Shown piece after piece: positions 1-7,066 of a stretch of 27,257 nucleotides of DNA. Every line of letters begins with the position of its first letter. Position 1 is the first letter of the stretch. This DNA is from JAWWBN01 sp033720955. Lineage in GTDB: Bacteria; Acidobacteriota; Thermoanaerobaculia; Multivoradales; JAHEKO01. The notes under the pieces were generated by a model. The model did no database searches, had not been told where the DNA came from, and saw only the letters and a list, made by a program, of their open reading frames with translations. Both the position numbers and the translations under genes were made by a program. The stretch covers positions 1-27,257 of the forward strand of contig JAWWBN010000023.1 of the NCBI GenBank assembly GCA_033720955.1. The letters run 5' to 3'.

Positions 1-213
1 GCGTCCCGACCGTCGGCGGCGCACCAGGCCGGCGCGCTCCAGCCGGCGGATGTGCTTCGAGACGGAGTTGAGGGAGATGCTGAAGGGGCGGGCGAGATCG
101 GTGACCCGGGCCTCGCCCCGAGACAGACGACGCAGCAGCGCGCGCCGCGTCGGATCGGCGAGGGCGCCCAGGGTGTGGTCGAGATCGAAGCGAGAGGAAG
201 TCGTCGGCGTCAC
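1..213 (-). CDS. ArsR/SmtB-family winged-helix repressor, N-terminal part (runs off the left edge)
   Basis: This is the first 71 codons of a minus-strand gene cut by the window edge. The protein reads A-L-A-D-P-T-R-R-A-L-L (about residues 14-24), the classic first helix of ArsR-family dimeric repressors. It is followed by a helix-turn-helix ending in S-V-S-K-H-I-R-R-L-E-R-A-G-L-V, the recognition helix and start of the wing. The start is GTG at 211-213, with the ribosome site AGGGG seven bases upstream. Family knowledge says such proteins are small (about 90-120 residues) and either sense metals or act as metal-independent regulators. No metal-site cysteines are visible in the part present, so the effector is unknown. 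The T-L-G-A-L-A-D-P-T-R-R version is common in the subgroup paired with SRPBCC or other small genes, and the partner would lie to the left of the window. Confidence 0.9.
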   Translation of the reverse strand, partial: MTPTTSSRFDLDHTLGALADPTRRALLRRLSRGEARVTDLARPFSISLNSVSKHIRRLERAGLVRRRRSGR

Positions 214-237
214 TTATTCACCCCTATGGATGAATAA
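214..237. promoter_or_regulatory. Candidate ArsR operator (inverted repeat)
   Basis: A perfect inverted repeat with arms TTATTCA (214-220) and TGAATAA (231-237) around a 10-base centre. It is AT-rich in a very GC-rich setting. It covers the -10 box, the predicted transcription start and the ribosome site of the adjacent repressor gene. Such a position is typical of self-repression by ArsR proteins, whose sites are usually AT-rich dyads. Seen: the repeat and its position. Inferred: that this repressor binds it. Confidence 0.65.
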
Positions 238-263
238 TACGGATCTCCCCCCCCGCTCGTCAA
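234..263 (-). promoter_or_regulatory. Sigma70-type promoter of the ArsR gene
   Basis: Read on the minus strand, TTGACG (258-263) is followed by an 18-base spacer and TATTAT (234-239). This is close to the textbook housekeeping promoter and is the best -35/-10 pair in the window. Transcription would begin near 227, about 14 bases before the GTG start. Confidence 0.7.
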
Positions 264-366
264 GAAGAGTCGGCCCGGAGCGGTCGGGCGCCCCCTCGCC
301 GCGTCGCCCGCGCGCCCTCGGGTCACCGCACCCCGGGTCCCTCTTCCCACTCCCGCCCGCACGCCG

Positions 367-374
367 GTTAGGAT
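367..374 (+). promoter_or_regulatory. -10-like element GTTAGGAT before the sulfatase-fold gene
   Basis: TAGGAT at 369-374 fits the T-A-N-N-N-T core that recurs before most units of the window. It lies 31 bases before the TTG start, leaving room for a short leader holding the ribosome site. I see no convincing -35. Confidence 0.4.
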
Positions 375-405
375 CGCGGCTCTGCTGTTTCGGGAAGGAG
401 GACCC

Positions 406-2814
406 TTGAATCCGTTTCGCCGGTCGCTGCGGCCGTTGTCGGCCGCCCTCTGTCTCACCGCGCTCGCGCTGGCGGGGTGCACCCGCTCCGAGCCCGTCTC
501 GGACCCCGTTCGCCTCGTGCACCGCTTCGCCGACGCCCGGGTCGCCGACTCGCCCCCGGCGCCGGAGCCCGGCCCGCCCACCGAGTGGACCTTCACGGGC
601 GGGAAGGCCAGCGGCGGCGATTGGGCCGCCGGGCCCCGCGCCACCGACCTGCGGCTGACCGACGCCGGTCTCGCCGGGCGCGCCAAAGGGCCCTTCCCCG
701 CCGTCATCCTCACCCTCCCCGAGCCGGTGGGCGACGGCGACGTTCTCCACGAGGTCGTCCTCCGGCTGCGCGTCACGGCCGGCTCCAACCTCTCCTTCGC
801 GACCCTGGGCGCCGAGGGGCCGCCCACCGAGGCGCTGGTCGAGCCGCAGGGCGACCTGGCCCGGTCGGTCCCCCTCCTCCCCGGCGACGAGGTGCAGAGC
901 TACAGCGTCAACCTGGACCGCAGCTTCGGCCTGGGCCCGATGACCCGCTCCGGGATCACGCGGCTCCTGCTGCGTCCCACCGACGAGGCGGGGGCCGAGT
1001 TCACCATCGAGTCCGTGCGGCTGGTCTTCCGCAAGGAGCACCTGGCCTCCATCCCCAGCGGCATCGGCTGGCACGGGCTCGCCCAGGTCTGGCGCGACAC
1101 GGTGATCTCGCGCGCTCCCGAGCGCATCACCTGGACCGTGGATCTGCCGGCGACCGACCCGTGGCTCGACGTGGCCCTGGGGACGGTGTCGCTCGGGCCG
1201 GTCGGCTTCGAGGTCTCCCTGACCCGGGGGAGCGAGACGCAGCGCGTCTACCGCGAGACGGTGACCACCGCCGAGCGGTGGAACCCACGGCGCATCGATC
1301 TCTCGCCCTGGGCCGGGCGCAGGGTGGATCTCACCCTGGCCGCCGACGGCGCCGCGGGGGCGCTGGCCTTCTGGGGCTCGCCCGTGGTGCGCAGCGGCTG
1401 GGTGGACGACCGCGAGCCGGAGACCGCCCGGGGCGTCATCGTGGTCCTGGCCGACACCCTCCGCAAGCACCACCTGGCGCTCTACGGGCACGAGCGGCCC
1501 AACACCCCCAACCTGCAGCGCATGGCCGAGGGGGGAGTGCTCTTCTCGGACGCCATCTCCCAGGCCACCTGGACCAAGGTCTCGGTGCCGTCTCTCCTCT
1601 CTTCGCTCTATCCGACCACCCACGAGATCGTCTCCTTCAACGACCGTCTGCCGGCGGCGGCCGTCACTCTGGCCGAGGCGCTTCAGGGCGCCGGCTTCGC
1701 CACCTGGGCGTCCTCGTCGGTGCCCTTCTCCGGCCAGCTCACCAACCTTCACCAGGGCGTCGAGGTGCTCCACGAGGAGGCCTCCGTGGTTCTGCCCGAG
1801 GGGGTCTCGGACAGCAAGACCGGGCGCCACTTCGTGGACGAGCTCATCCCCTGGCTGGAGCGGCACCGCGACGTGCCCTTCTTCGCCTTCGTGCACGCCA
1901 TGGACCCGCACAGCCCCTTCGAGCCCTACGCGCCCTACGACACCCTCTGGACCGACGCCGCGGCGGCCGAGCGCTGGGAGCGCGACCTGGAGGAGATCCG
2001 CCCCCACATCGAGAGCCCGGTGCTGCGGCGTTTCGGCATGCCGACCCGGGCCGAGATGGAGGCCGCAGGGGTGGAGATCGAGCCCTACCTCGAGCACGAG
2101 CGGGCGTGGTACGACGCCTCGATCCTGGCGCTGGACGCCGAGATCGGGCGGCTGCTGGAGACGCTCCAGCGTCTCGGCCGCGACACCGACACGGTGATCG
2201 CCTTCGTCTCCGACCACGGCGAGGAGTTTCTCGAGCACGGCAACCACTGGCACGGTCTCAACGTCTACGCCGAGATGATCGAGGTGCCGCTGCTCTTCCA
2301 CTGGCCCGCGGGCCTGCCGGGCGGCACCGTGGTGGACTCCACCGTGCGAACCATCGACATGATGCCCACCCTGCTGGAGCTGGCGGGCGTGCCGCTGCCG
2401 CCCACCGTGCAGGGCGCTCCCCTGAGCCCCCTGTGGGAGGAGGGCGCCCGGACGCGGCGTCCCGGCCCGCCGGCGGTCGCCGAGCGGAAGAGCCTCTTTC
2501 CGCCCGACGCCGAGGGTCTGGGCGCCTTCGCCGGCTCCGATTCGCTGGCCATCGTGGAGCCGGAGTGGAAGCTGATCTGGAACGTGCGTCCGGCCGAGGG
2601 GACGCCCGAGCTCGAGCTCTACCACCGCCCCTCCGACCCGCTGGACCAGAAGAACGTCGCCGCCGAGCATCCGGACCAGGTGGAACGGCTGCGGGCGCTG
2701 CTCGAGCAGTGGGAGAGGATGGCCGTCGCCGCCCGTCTCCCCAGCGACGAGGAGGCGGCGAAGGACCTGTCGGCGGAGGACCTGGAGCGGTTGAAGAGCC
2801 TGGGCTACCTGTAG
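406..2814 (+). CDS. Sulfatase/alkaline-phosphatase-fold lipoprotein without the usual C-x-P-S-R motif
   Basis: An 802-residue protein starting at TTG, chosen because AAGGAGG lies five bases upstream. A signal peptide ends in L-A-L-A-G-C, so it is likely a lipoprotein (Cys25). Residues 26 to about 340 form a beta-rich, largely featureless N-terminal region. The sulfatase domain starts at G343 with V-V-L-A-D-T-L-R-K (metal-type Asp350). It continues through the segment T-K-V-S-V-P-S-L-L-S-S-L-Y-P (390-403) and S-D-H-G-E-E-F-L (Asp603, His604), and ends in L-K-S-L-G-Y-L, a common tail of this family. Aligned on the S-L-L-S-S-L-Y-P tail, the position normally held by Cys/Ser of C-x-P-S-R is Thr390, and Pro and Arg are replaced by Val. 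A formylglycine sulfatase is therefore doubtful; a phosphodiesterase or phosphotransferase using Thr, as in LtaS/EptA relatives, is possible. The substrate is unknown. The gene stands alone between hairpin and promoter. Confidence 0.9.
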   Translation: MNPFRRSLRPLSAALCLTALALAGCTRSEPVSDPVRLVHRFADARVADSPPAPEPGPPTEWTFTGGKASGGDWAAGPRATDLRLTDAGLAGRAKGPFPAVILTLPEPVGDGDVLHEVVLRLRVTAGSNLSFATLGAEGPPTEALVEPQGDLARSVPLLPGDEVQSYSVNLDRSFGLGPMTRSGITRLLLRPTDEAGAEFTIESVRLVFRKEHLASIPSGIGWHGLAQVWRDTVISRAPERITWTVDLPATDPWLDVALGTVSLGPVGFEVSLTRGSETQRVYRETVTTAERWNPRRIDLSPWAGRRVDLTLAADGAAGALAFWGSPVVRSGWVDDREPETARGVIVVLADTLRKHHLALYGHERPNTPNLQRMAEGGVLFSDAISQATWTKVSVPSLLSSLYPTTHEIVSFNDRLPAAAVTLAEALQGAGFATWASSSVPFSGQLTNLHQGVEVLHEEASVVLPEGVSDSKTGRHFVDELIPWLERHRDVPFFAFVHAMDPHSPFEPYAPYDTLWTDAAAAERWERDLEEIRPHIESPVLRRFGMPTRAEMEAAGVEIEPYLEHERAWYDASILALDAEIGRLLETLQRLGRDTDTVIAFVSDHGEEFLEHGNHWHGLNVYAEMIEVPLLFHWPAGLPGGTVVDSTVRTIDMMPTLLELAGVPLPPTVQGAPLSPLWEEGARTRRPGPPAVAERKSLFPPDAEGLGAFAGSDSLAIVEPEWKLIWNVRPAEGTPELELYHRPSDPLDQKNVAAEHPDQVERLRALLEQWERMAVAARLPSDEEAAKDLSAEDLERLKSLGYL

Positions 2815-2850
2815 GCCGGGTCGGCGCGCCCTCGGCGCCGCCGACCCGGC
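2815..2850. terminator. Hairpin between convergent genes, possible two-way terminator
   Basis: A perfect 12-base stem (2815-2826 with 2839-2850) begins directly after the sulfatase-fold stop codon. The loop can add four more pairs (2827-2830 with 2834-2837). No T-run follows on either strand, so it is not a classical intrinsic terminator. Its place between two convergent genes fits transcription ending or mRNA 3'-end protection. Confidence 0.5.
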
Positions 2851-2914
2851 GCTCCCGCCGACGGTCCCGCCCGGAGCCTCCGGTCTCGGGGACGAGGGCC
2901 GGCCCGAAGCCCGG

Positions 2915-3715
2915 CTACCGAACCGCCTGGTCGGCTCCCGGGCCGAGCTCGGAGACCGGCGCGCGCGTCCACCCTCTCCGCCCCGCCACGACGGTGAGCC
3001 CGATCGCCAGCGCCACGGTCGTCAACTGCAGCGCGAACGGGACCCAGCCCGCCAGGGCTCCATCTCCCACCTGCCAGAGGCCCCAGCAGAGGTTCATGAG
3101 GACGTGCAGAGCGATGGGCGCCGCCAACGAGCCCCACCGCGCATAGAGCCAGGCGAAGATGGCGGCGCCCAGGCCGGTCAGGCCCATCAGGCCGGCCGCC
3201 TCCACCAGGGTGTCGGCGTCCAGCGCGTGCCCCAGGCCGAAGGCCGCGGAGCTGGCCAGCAGCGCGGGCCACATCCCCCATCGGGCCGTCCGCCAGAGCT
3301 GCCCGAAGAGGAAGCCGCGGAAGACCAGCTCCTCCGCCAGGGGCGACAGGAGGCTCAGGTAGAGGATCTCCGGAAGCGGATCGGGGGCGAAGGCGTGCGT
3401 CCAGCCGAAGACCACCGCCATCGGCGCCACGGCCACCAGCCCGAGGGCCAGGGGCCGCAGAACGGGGCGCCGGAGCCCCAGCTCGCGGAACCCCGCGGCG
3501 GCTCCCGCCCGGTGCAGCCAGCAGACCGCGGCCAGCACCAGCGCGACCTCGGCCGCGCTGCGCAGCGACCGCGGCACCCAGTACTCGTAGCGGTCGAAGA
3601 GCCCCCGATACCCCGGCAGGAGGCTCAGGAGATCCTCGAGGAACCAGTAGACCAGGAAGACCGCCAGCACGAAGACGGCCGCCTGGAGATTCCGCACTCT
3701 GGGCGTCTCGCTCAT
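2915..3715 (-). CDS. CPBP-family intramembrane metalloprotease (Abi/CAAX-protease type)
   Basis: A 266-residue polytopic membrane protein with about seven or eight hydrophobic segments. The CPBP signature is complete: A-E-E-L-V-F-R-G with Glu128, Glu129 and Arg133, then F-G-L-G-H with His163, then H-V-L-M-N with His204 and Asn208. In this family the Glu and His residues form the active site of a glutamate-type intramembrane protease (Rce1, CAAX processing, bacteriocin self-immunity, anti-sigma cleavage). The substrate cannot be told from sequence. The ATG at 3713-3715 is preferred because the first membrane segment follows within about ten residues. Two upstream in-frame ATGs (MWQDGAM, and one at 3865) would add hydrophilic or low-complexity sequence. 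It lies 183 bases downstream of the small gene at 3899-4225 and is probably a separate unit. Confidence 0.85.
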   Translation of the reverse strand: MSETPRVRNLQAAVFVLAVFLVYWFLEDLLSLLPGYRGLFDRYEYWVPRSLRSAAEVALVLAAVCWLHRAGAAAGFRELGLRRPVLRPLALGLVAVAPMAVVFGWTHAFAPDPLPEILYLSLLSPLAEELVFRGFLFGQLWRTARWGMWPALLASSAAFGLGHALDADTLVEAAGLMGLTGLGAAIFAWLYARWGSLAAPIALHVLMNLCWGLWQVGDGALAGWVPFALQLTTVALAIGLTVVAGRRGWTRAPVSELGPGADQAVR

Positions 3716-3733
3716 CGCTCCATCCTGCCACAT

Positions 3734-3754
3734 CACGCCGCTCCGCTCGGCGTG
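3734..3754. promoter_or_regulatory. Hairpin/dyad just upstream of the CPBP gene
   Basis: A perfect seven-base inverted repeat, CACGCCG (3734-3740) and CGGCGTG (3748-3754), with a seven-base loop, ends 19 bases before the start codon. It could be an operator or a leader-RNA hairpin. In DNA this rich in GC, such repeats also arise by chance. Confidence 0.25.
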
Positions 3755-3877
3755 GCGGTCGCAGCGACGGGCCCTACCCTGCGCACAGAGGCGGCCGCCG
3801 ACTCCAGGGCCGGCCGGCCAGGCACTCGGCAGCGAGACGCCTCCTCTCCGGCCCAGGCCGTGCAAGATCGGCGACGA

Positions 3878-3893
3878 CCCCGGAGATCCGGGG
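3878..3893 (-). terminator. Hairpin after the small-gene pair
   Basis: CCCCGG (3878-3883) pairs with CCGGGG (3888-3893) around a four-base loop, beginning five bases past the stop codon of the minus-strand gene at 3899. No U-run follows. It is a plausible factor-assisted or weak intrinsic terminator for the two-gene unit. Confidence 0.4.
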
Positions 3894-3898
3894 GGCGA

Positions 3899-4225
3899 TC
3901 AGCCGGTGGGGCGCGCCCGGCCGCGGCCGCGCCGCACGCGCGACGCCACGAGCCGGCGCTCCCGCACGTCGACCCGGTGGAGGGCATCGGCCTCGACCTC
4001 CCGCGGATCGATCCGCAGGGTCGCGACGCCGCGCAGCTCGACGCCGGCGCGCCGGGCCTCCTCCATCGCCTCCTTCTCGATCTCCTCGCGGGTGGGATGG
4101 GTGGCGCCGCGCCAGGTGAAGACGTTGTGGGTGTGACGGATCGCGCCGCTCCTCTCGTCGTAGATCACGACGGTGTCGCAGGCCTCGATCTCGGGGGGCA
4201 GCTCGAAGAGCAGATTCTCGGGCAT
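3899..4225 (-). CDS. Unknown 108-residue protein, second gene of a small-gene pair
   Basis: Not recognised. A soluble protein without signal or membrane segment. The N-terminal half reads as a short alpha/beta unit, with D-T-V-V-I-Y-D-E-R-S-G-A-I-R-H-T-H (about 17-33). A charged helix, T-R-E-E-I-E-K-E-A-M-E-E-A-R-R-A-G, then runs into V-A-T-L-R-I-D-P and H-R-V-D-V-R-E-R-R-L-V, and an Arg-rich tail. The ATG at 4223-4225 has GAGGAG about nine bases upstream. It follows the stop of the 100-residue gene by 34 bases on the same strand, so the two are probably co-transcribed. The ending R-V-D-V-x-x-R-x-L-V loosely resembles small structural proteins of phage-like particles. I do not rely on that likeness, and it is not a function call. 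Codon use (strong third-position GC) matches the neighbours. Confidence 0.75.
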   Translation of the reverse strand: MPENLLFELPPEIEACDTVVIYDERSGAIRHTHNVFTWRGATHPTREEIEKEAMEEARRAGVELRGVATLRIDPREVEADALHRVDVRERRLVASRVRRGRGRARPTG

Positions 4226-4259
4226 CTCTCGAGTCTCCTCGTGTTCTCGGTTGCCGGGC

Positions 4260-4562
4260 TCAGAAGAAGATTGTGACGCAGGCGTACCGGGCGTAGGCCT
4301 CGTCCACCGTGACCCGGAAGGTCACCTTGGTGCAGTTGCTCACCACCGCGCCGGCCCGGTTGGAGCCGTTGGTCACGCCGCCCGAGACCGTGGAGGTGAC
4401 GTAGGCGTTGACCGAGGCGTTGTCGTCGTAGGTCACGAGCCGCTGCAGCAGCGGCCGAGTCCAGACGCGCGAAGGCGGGAAGTTGTGGGACGTCGTCGTC
4501 GCCGCGTTGGTGTTGATGGCGCCGATCGTCGCCCAGGTCTCGATGAAGCCGTTGAGAGCCAC
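4260..4562 (-). CDS. Unknown 100-residue Thr/Asn/Val-rich protein, first gene of a small-gene pair
   Basis: Not recognised. The start is GTG at 4560-4562, preceded by AAGGAGG six bases upstream. This is one of the strongest ribosome sites in the window and the main reason to trust so short a frame. The protein has no signal peptide and few charged residues. It is rich in Thr, Asn, Ser and Val in alternating patterns (T-V-S-G-G-V-T-N-G-S-N-R-A-G; K-V-T-F-R-V-T-V-D-E-A-Y-A-R-Y), which suggests a single beta-sandwich-like domain. Two Cys are present (N-C-T-K and Y-A-C-V). Such a composition is typical of assembly-forming or exported beta proteins, but without a leader its location is open. It heads a unit with the 108-residue gene 34 bases downstream. 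Confidence 0.75.
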   Translation of the reverse strand: MALNGFIETWATIGAINTNAATTTSHNFPPSRVWTRPLLQRLVTYDDNASVNAYVTSTVSGGVTNGSNRAGAVVSNCTKVTFRVTVDEAYARYACVTIFF

Positions 4563-4638
4563 GGGCAGCCTCCTTTCCGAAGCGTTGCTGCGCGCCGTCC
4601 CGGCAGCCGGAACGGGTGATCTGGGGGAAACCGGAAGA

Positions 4639-4646
4639 AGATTATC
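4639..4646 (-). promoter_or_regulatory. -10-like element GATAATCT before the small-gene pair
   Basis: On the minus strand TAATCT (4639-4644) fits the recurrent T-A-N-N-N-T core and would give a leader of about 70 bases to the GTG at 4562. It lies inside an inverted repeat CCGGA (4631-4635) / TCCGG (4645-4649) that could be an operator. TTGACT at 4675-4680 is too far away to serve as its -35. The rest of the 4563-4809 gap shows nothing else convincing. Confidence 0.35.
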
Positions 4647-4809
4647 CGGAGACTCGGGTCCGGGGCAGTGGAGCAGTCAACTGGCGGGTGGGCCAACCCG
4701 GCGGCGATGGACGGAGACGAGGGCCTCGGGCGGGCGGGCGGAGTCCCAGAGCGCTCGCCGGACGCGCCTCTCGAATACCAAGGCCCCGAGCGTCGGAGCG
4801 GCGTCGATC

Positions 4810-7020
4810 TCAGGACGGAGCCGTCCCCTGGCCCTCCTCGCCGGCACCGCCCTCCCGATCCGCCAGCAGCACCGGCAGCAGGCCGAGGTCGGAGGCCAGG
4901 GCCGCACCGCAGCCGATCGCCACCAGGACGCAGAAGCGCGAGGTCTGGGCCAGCTCCGAGACGGCGCAGACCGCGAACCCGAGGATCAGCACCAGGGAGG
5001 TCAGCAGGTGGGCCGGGGCGACCGCGGACAGCGCCGCTCCGACCCCGTCCCGGCCGCCGCGCGCCGCGCGGACCTCGGCCAGGGTGTGCAGGCTGTCGTC
5101 GAGAGCCAGCCCCAGCACCACCGCGGAGCCCATCACGGTCGTGACGTCGAGGGCGATGCCCAGCCAGCCCATGGCGCCGAAGACCGCCGCCACCGGCCAG
5201 AGGTTCGCGACCAGGACCCTCGCGGCGAGACGCGGCGACCGCAGGAGCGCGGCCAGAAGGAGAGCGATCAGAGCCACCGTCAGGCCCAGCGAGGCGGCCA
5301 GAGTGGAGAGCAGCCGGCGCTGGGCCACCAGGATCAGCGGCAGCTCGCCGGTGATCTCGACGTCGAGACCCGGAAAGAGGTGCTCCGCCCGGGCCCGGGC
5401 CCGCGCCAGCACGGGCTCCAGACGGCGGTGGTCGGCCAGCGGGAGGAAGAGGGTCAGGCGCGCCGCCTCGCCCTCCCGGCTCAGGAAGAGGTCGAGCAGC
5501 CGCCGGGTCTCGCCGCTGCTCTGCAGGAGCCCGAGCACCAGCCAGCGGGCGGCTGGGGTCGCCTCGCCCTCGACGATGGCGTCGTCGAGGCCGGCGGCGA
5601 AGAGATCCCCGGCGCCCACGGCTCCACGGACGTCCGGATCCGCGCGCAGCCGCCCGCTCAGCCGGAGAAGCTCCTCCAGCCGGTCGGGGTCGCGGAAGAA
5701 GCCGGGGCGGAGCTCCCCCGCCCGCAGCACCAGCTCCGCCGTCACCACCCCGAGCCCGGCCTCGTCGGCGCGCTCGATCGCCTGGCGCACGGGGTCCTCC
5801 GCGCCCAGGTAGGAGAGCAGGCCGCTCTCCTGGCGGATCCTCAGCACCCCCGCGGCGAGCAGCAGCGCCGAGATCGCGAACACTGCCCGGGTCCTCCGCG
5901 GCGCGGCGAGCGCCGCCGCGGCGACCGCGATCTCCGGCCCCCTGCGCCGCGGCCGGCCAGCGACGGCTCCTCGCCCGCCGAAGAGAGCCAGCAGCAGCGC
6001 CGGATAGAGAAGCCGCGCGCAGACGAGCATCCAGAGCATCCCGACCCCCAGCCAGATCCCGAGCGAGCGGATCGGCGGCATCGGGCTCGCGACGAAGGAG
6101 CCGAAGGCGATCGCGGTGCTCAGCGCCGCCCAGGTCACCGCCCAGCTCTTGCGCCGCAGGGTCCCCTCCACCGCCGCCTCGGTGCCCTCGCCGGCCCTCC
6201 GCCGCCACAGGAAGGCGTGCTGCAGATGGATCGCCGTGGCCGCCGAGATCACGAACAGCAGCGCCACCAGCACCACGTTGACGAGGTTCAGAGCGATCCC
6301 GAGAAGGCCCAGCGCTCCGAGCAGCGTCGCCTCGACCGCCGCGACGAAGAGCAGAGGCGCCACCGCCTCTCGCACACCCCCCAGCCGCCAGACCAGGAGA
6401 GCGATGACCAGCAGCCCCAGCACCGGGAAGTTGCGCCACACGAGGCGGGCCAGGGCCGTGTCGAAGGCCTCCTGCACCACGGGCAGGCCGACCAGGTCGA
6501 ACGTCACTCCGGCGGGTCGTGGAACCCGCAAGAGACGCTCGCGGAGGACCCCGAGCTCCCGGCGGGCGCCCGGCTCCAGCAGGAGGTCCACCGCCGCCGG
6601 CCCCTCTCCGGCATCGAGCCAGCCCGCGCCGCCCACCAGCGGATCGGCGGCGACGCGAGTCCGCAGCGCACCCAGGTCACCCGGTGGCCACCCCGGCTCG
6701 AGCCAGGCGTAGCGGCTGGCCGCCCCCGCGGTCTGCCGCACCCCGGGCACCTCGCGGGCGGCGGTCTCGAGCGCCTCGAGGTAGACGAGCGCCTCCGGCG
6801 ACCAGAGATCCTCTCCCTGGACCACCAGGCGCACCGACTCGAGCGACCCGAAGCTCTCCACCAGCCGCCGGTACTCCGCGAGCCGCTCCGCGTCGCGGAC
6901 GAAGAAGACCTGGGGCGAGCTGTCGAGACGCAGCCGCGGCAGTCCGGGCGACGCGCCGGCCAGGAGGGCGGCGAAGAGGGCCAGGACCCCCCACGCCGCG
7001 CGTCGCGACGATCTCACCAC
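4810..7020 (-). CDS. RND/MMPL-superfamily exporter
   Basis: A 736-residue membrane protein with the RND plan in a single short polypeptide: one N-terminal membrane helix, a periplasmic region (about 30-220), a block of helices, a soluble loop, a second helix and periplasmic region (about 410-560), and a last helix block. The second block carries G-L-A-L-D-D-S-L-H-T-L, matching the G-x-x-x-D-D-x-x-H helix of MMPL/HAE3 proteins where Asp residues carry the proton relay. The matching helix of the first half reads V-I-S-A-A-T-A-I-H-L and lacks the acidic residues, so coupling may rest on the second half only. HAE3/MMPL members move lipids, hopanoids or other hydrophobic molecules; the cargo here is unknown. 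The start is GTG (7018-7020); the next codon is also GTG and no strong ribosome site is visible. It is 46 bases downstream of the secreted repeat protein and likely in one operon with it. Confidence 0.88.
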   Translation of the reverse strand: MVRSSRRAAWGVLALFAALLAGASPGLPRLRLDSSPQVFFVRDAERLAEYRRLVESFGSLESVRLVVQGEDLWSPEALVYLEALETAAREVPGVRQTAGAASRYAWLEPGWPPGDLGALRTRVAADPLVGGAGWLDAGEGPAAVDLLLEPGARRELGVLRERLLRVPRPAGVTFDLVGLPVVQEAFDTALARLVWRNFPVLGLLVIALLVWRLGGVREAVAPLLFVAAVEATLLGALGLLGIALNLVNVVLVALLFVISAATAIHLQHAFLWRRRAGEGTEAAVEGTLRRKSWAVTWAALSTAIAFGSFVASPMPPIRSLGIWLGVGMLWMLVCARLLYPALLLALFGGRGAVAGRPRRRGPEIAVAAAALAAPRRTRAVFAISALLLAAGVLRIRQESGLLSYLGAEDPVRQAIERADEAGLGVVTAELVLRAGELRPGFFRDPDRLEELLRLSGRLRADPDVRGAVGAGDLFAAGLDDAIVEGEATPAARWLVLGLLQSSGETRRLLDLFLSREGEAARLTLFLPLADHRRLEPVLARARARAEHLFPGLDVEITGELPLILVAQRRLLSTLAASLGLTVALIALLLAALLRSPRLAARVLVANLWPVAAVFGAMGWLGIALDVTTVMGSAVVLGLALDDSLHTLAEVRAARGGRDGVGAALSAVAPAHLLTSLVLILGFAVCAVSELAQTSRFCVLVAIGCGAALASDLGLLPVLLADREGGAGEEGQGTAPS

Positions 7021-7066
7021 GGCGGGCCCGGCGGACGCCGCTCCCCGCTCCGCGACCGCCCCGCCG

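Noticed and set aside
214..2670. 818-codon minus-strand frame opposite the sulfatase-fold gene
   Set aside because: Composition typical of antisense frames; it would also run across the ArsR operator region, and the plus-strand gene has signal peptide, motifs and ribosome site.
4675..4680. TTGACT on the minus strand as a -35 for the small-gene pair
   Set aside because: It is about 30 bases from the TAATCT box, far more than the 16-18 needed.
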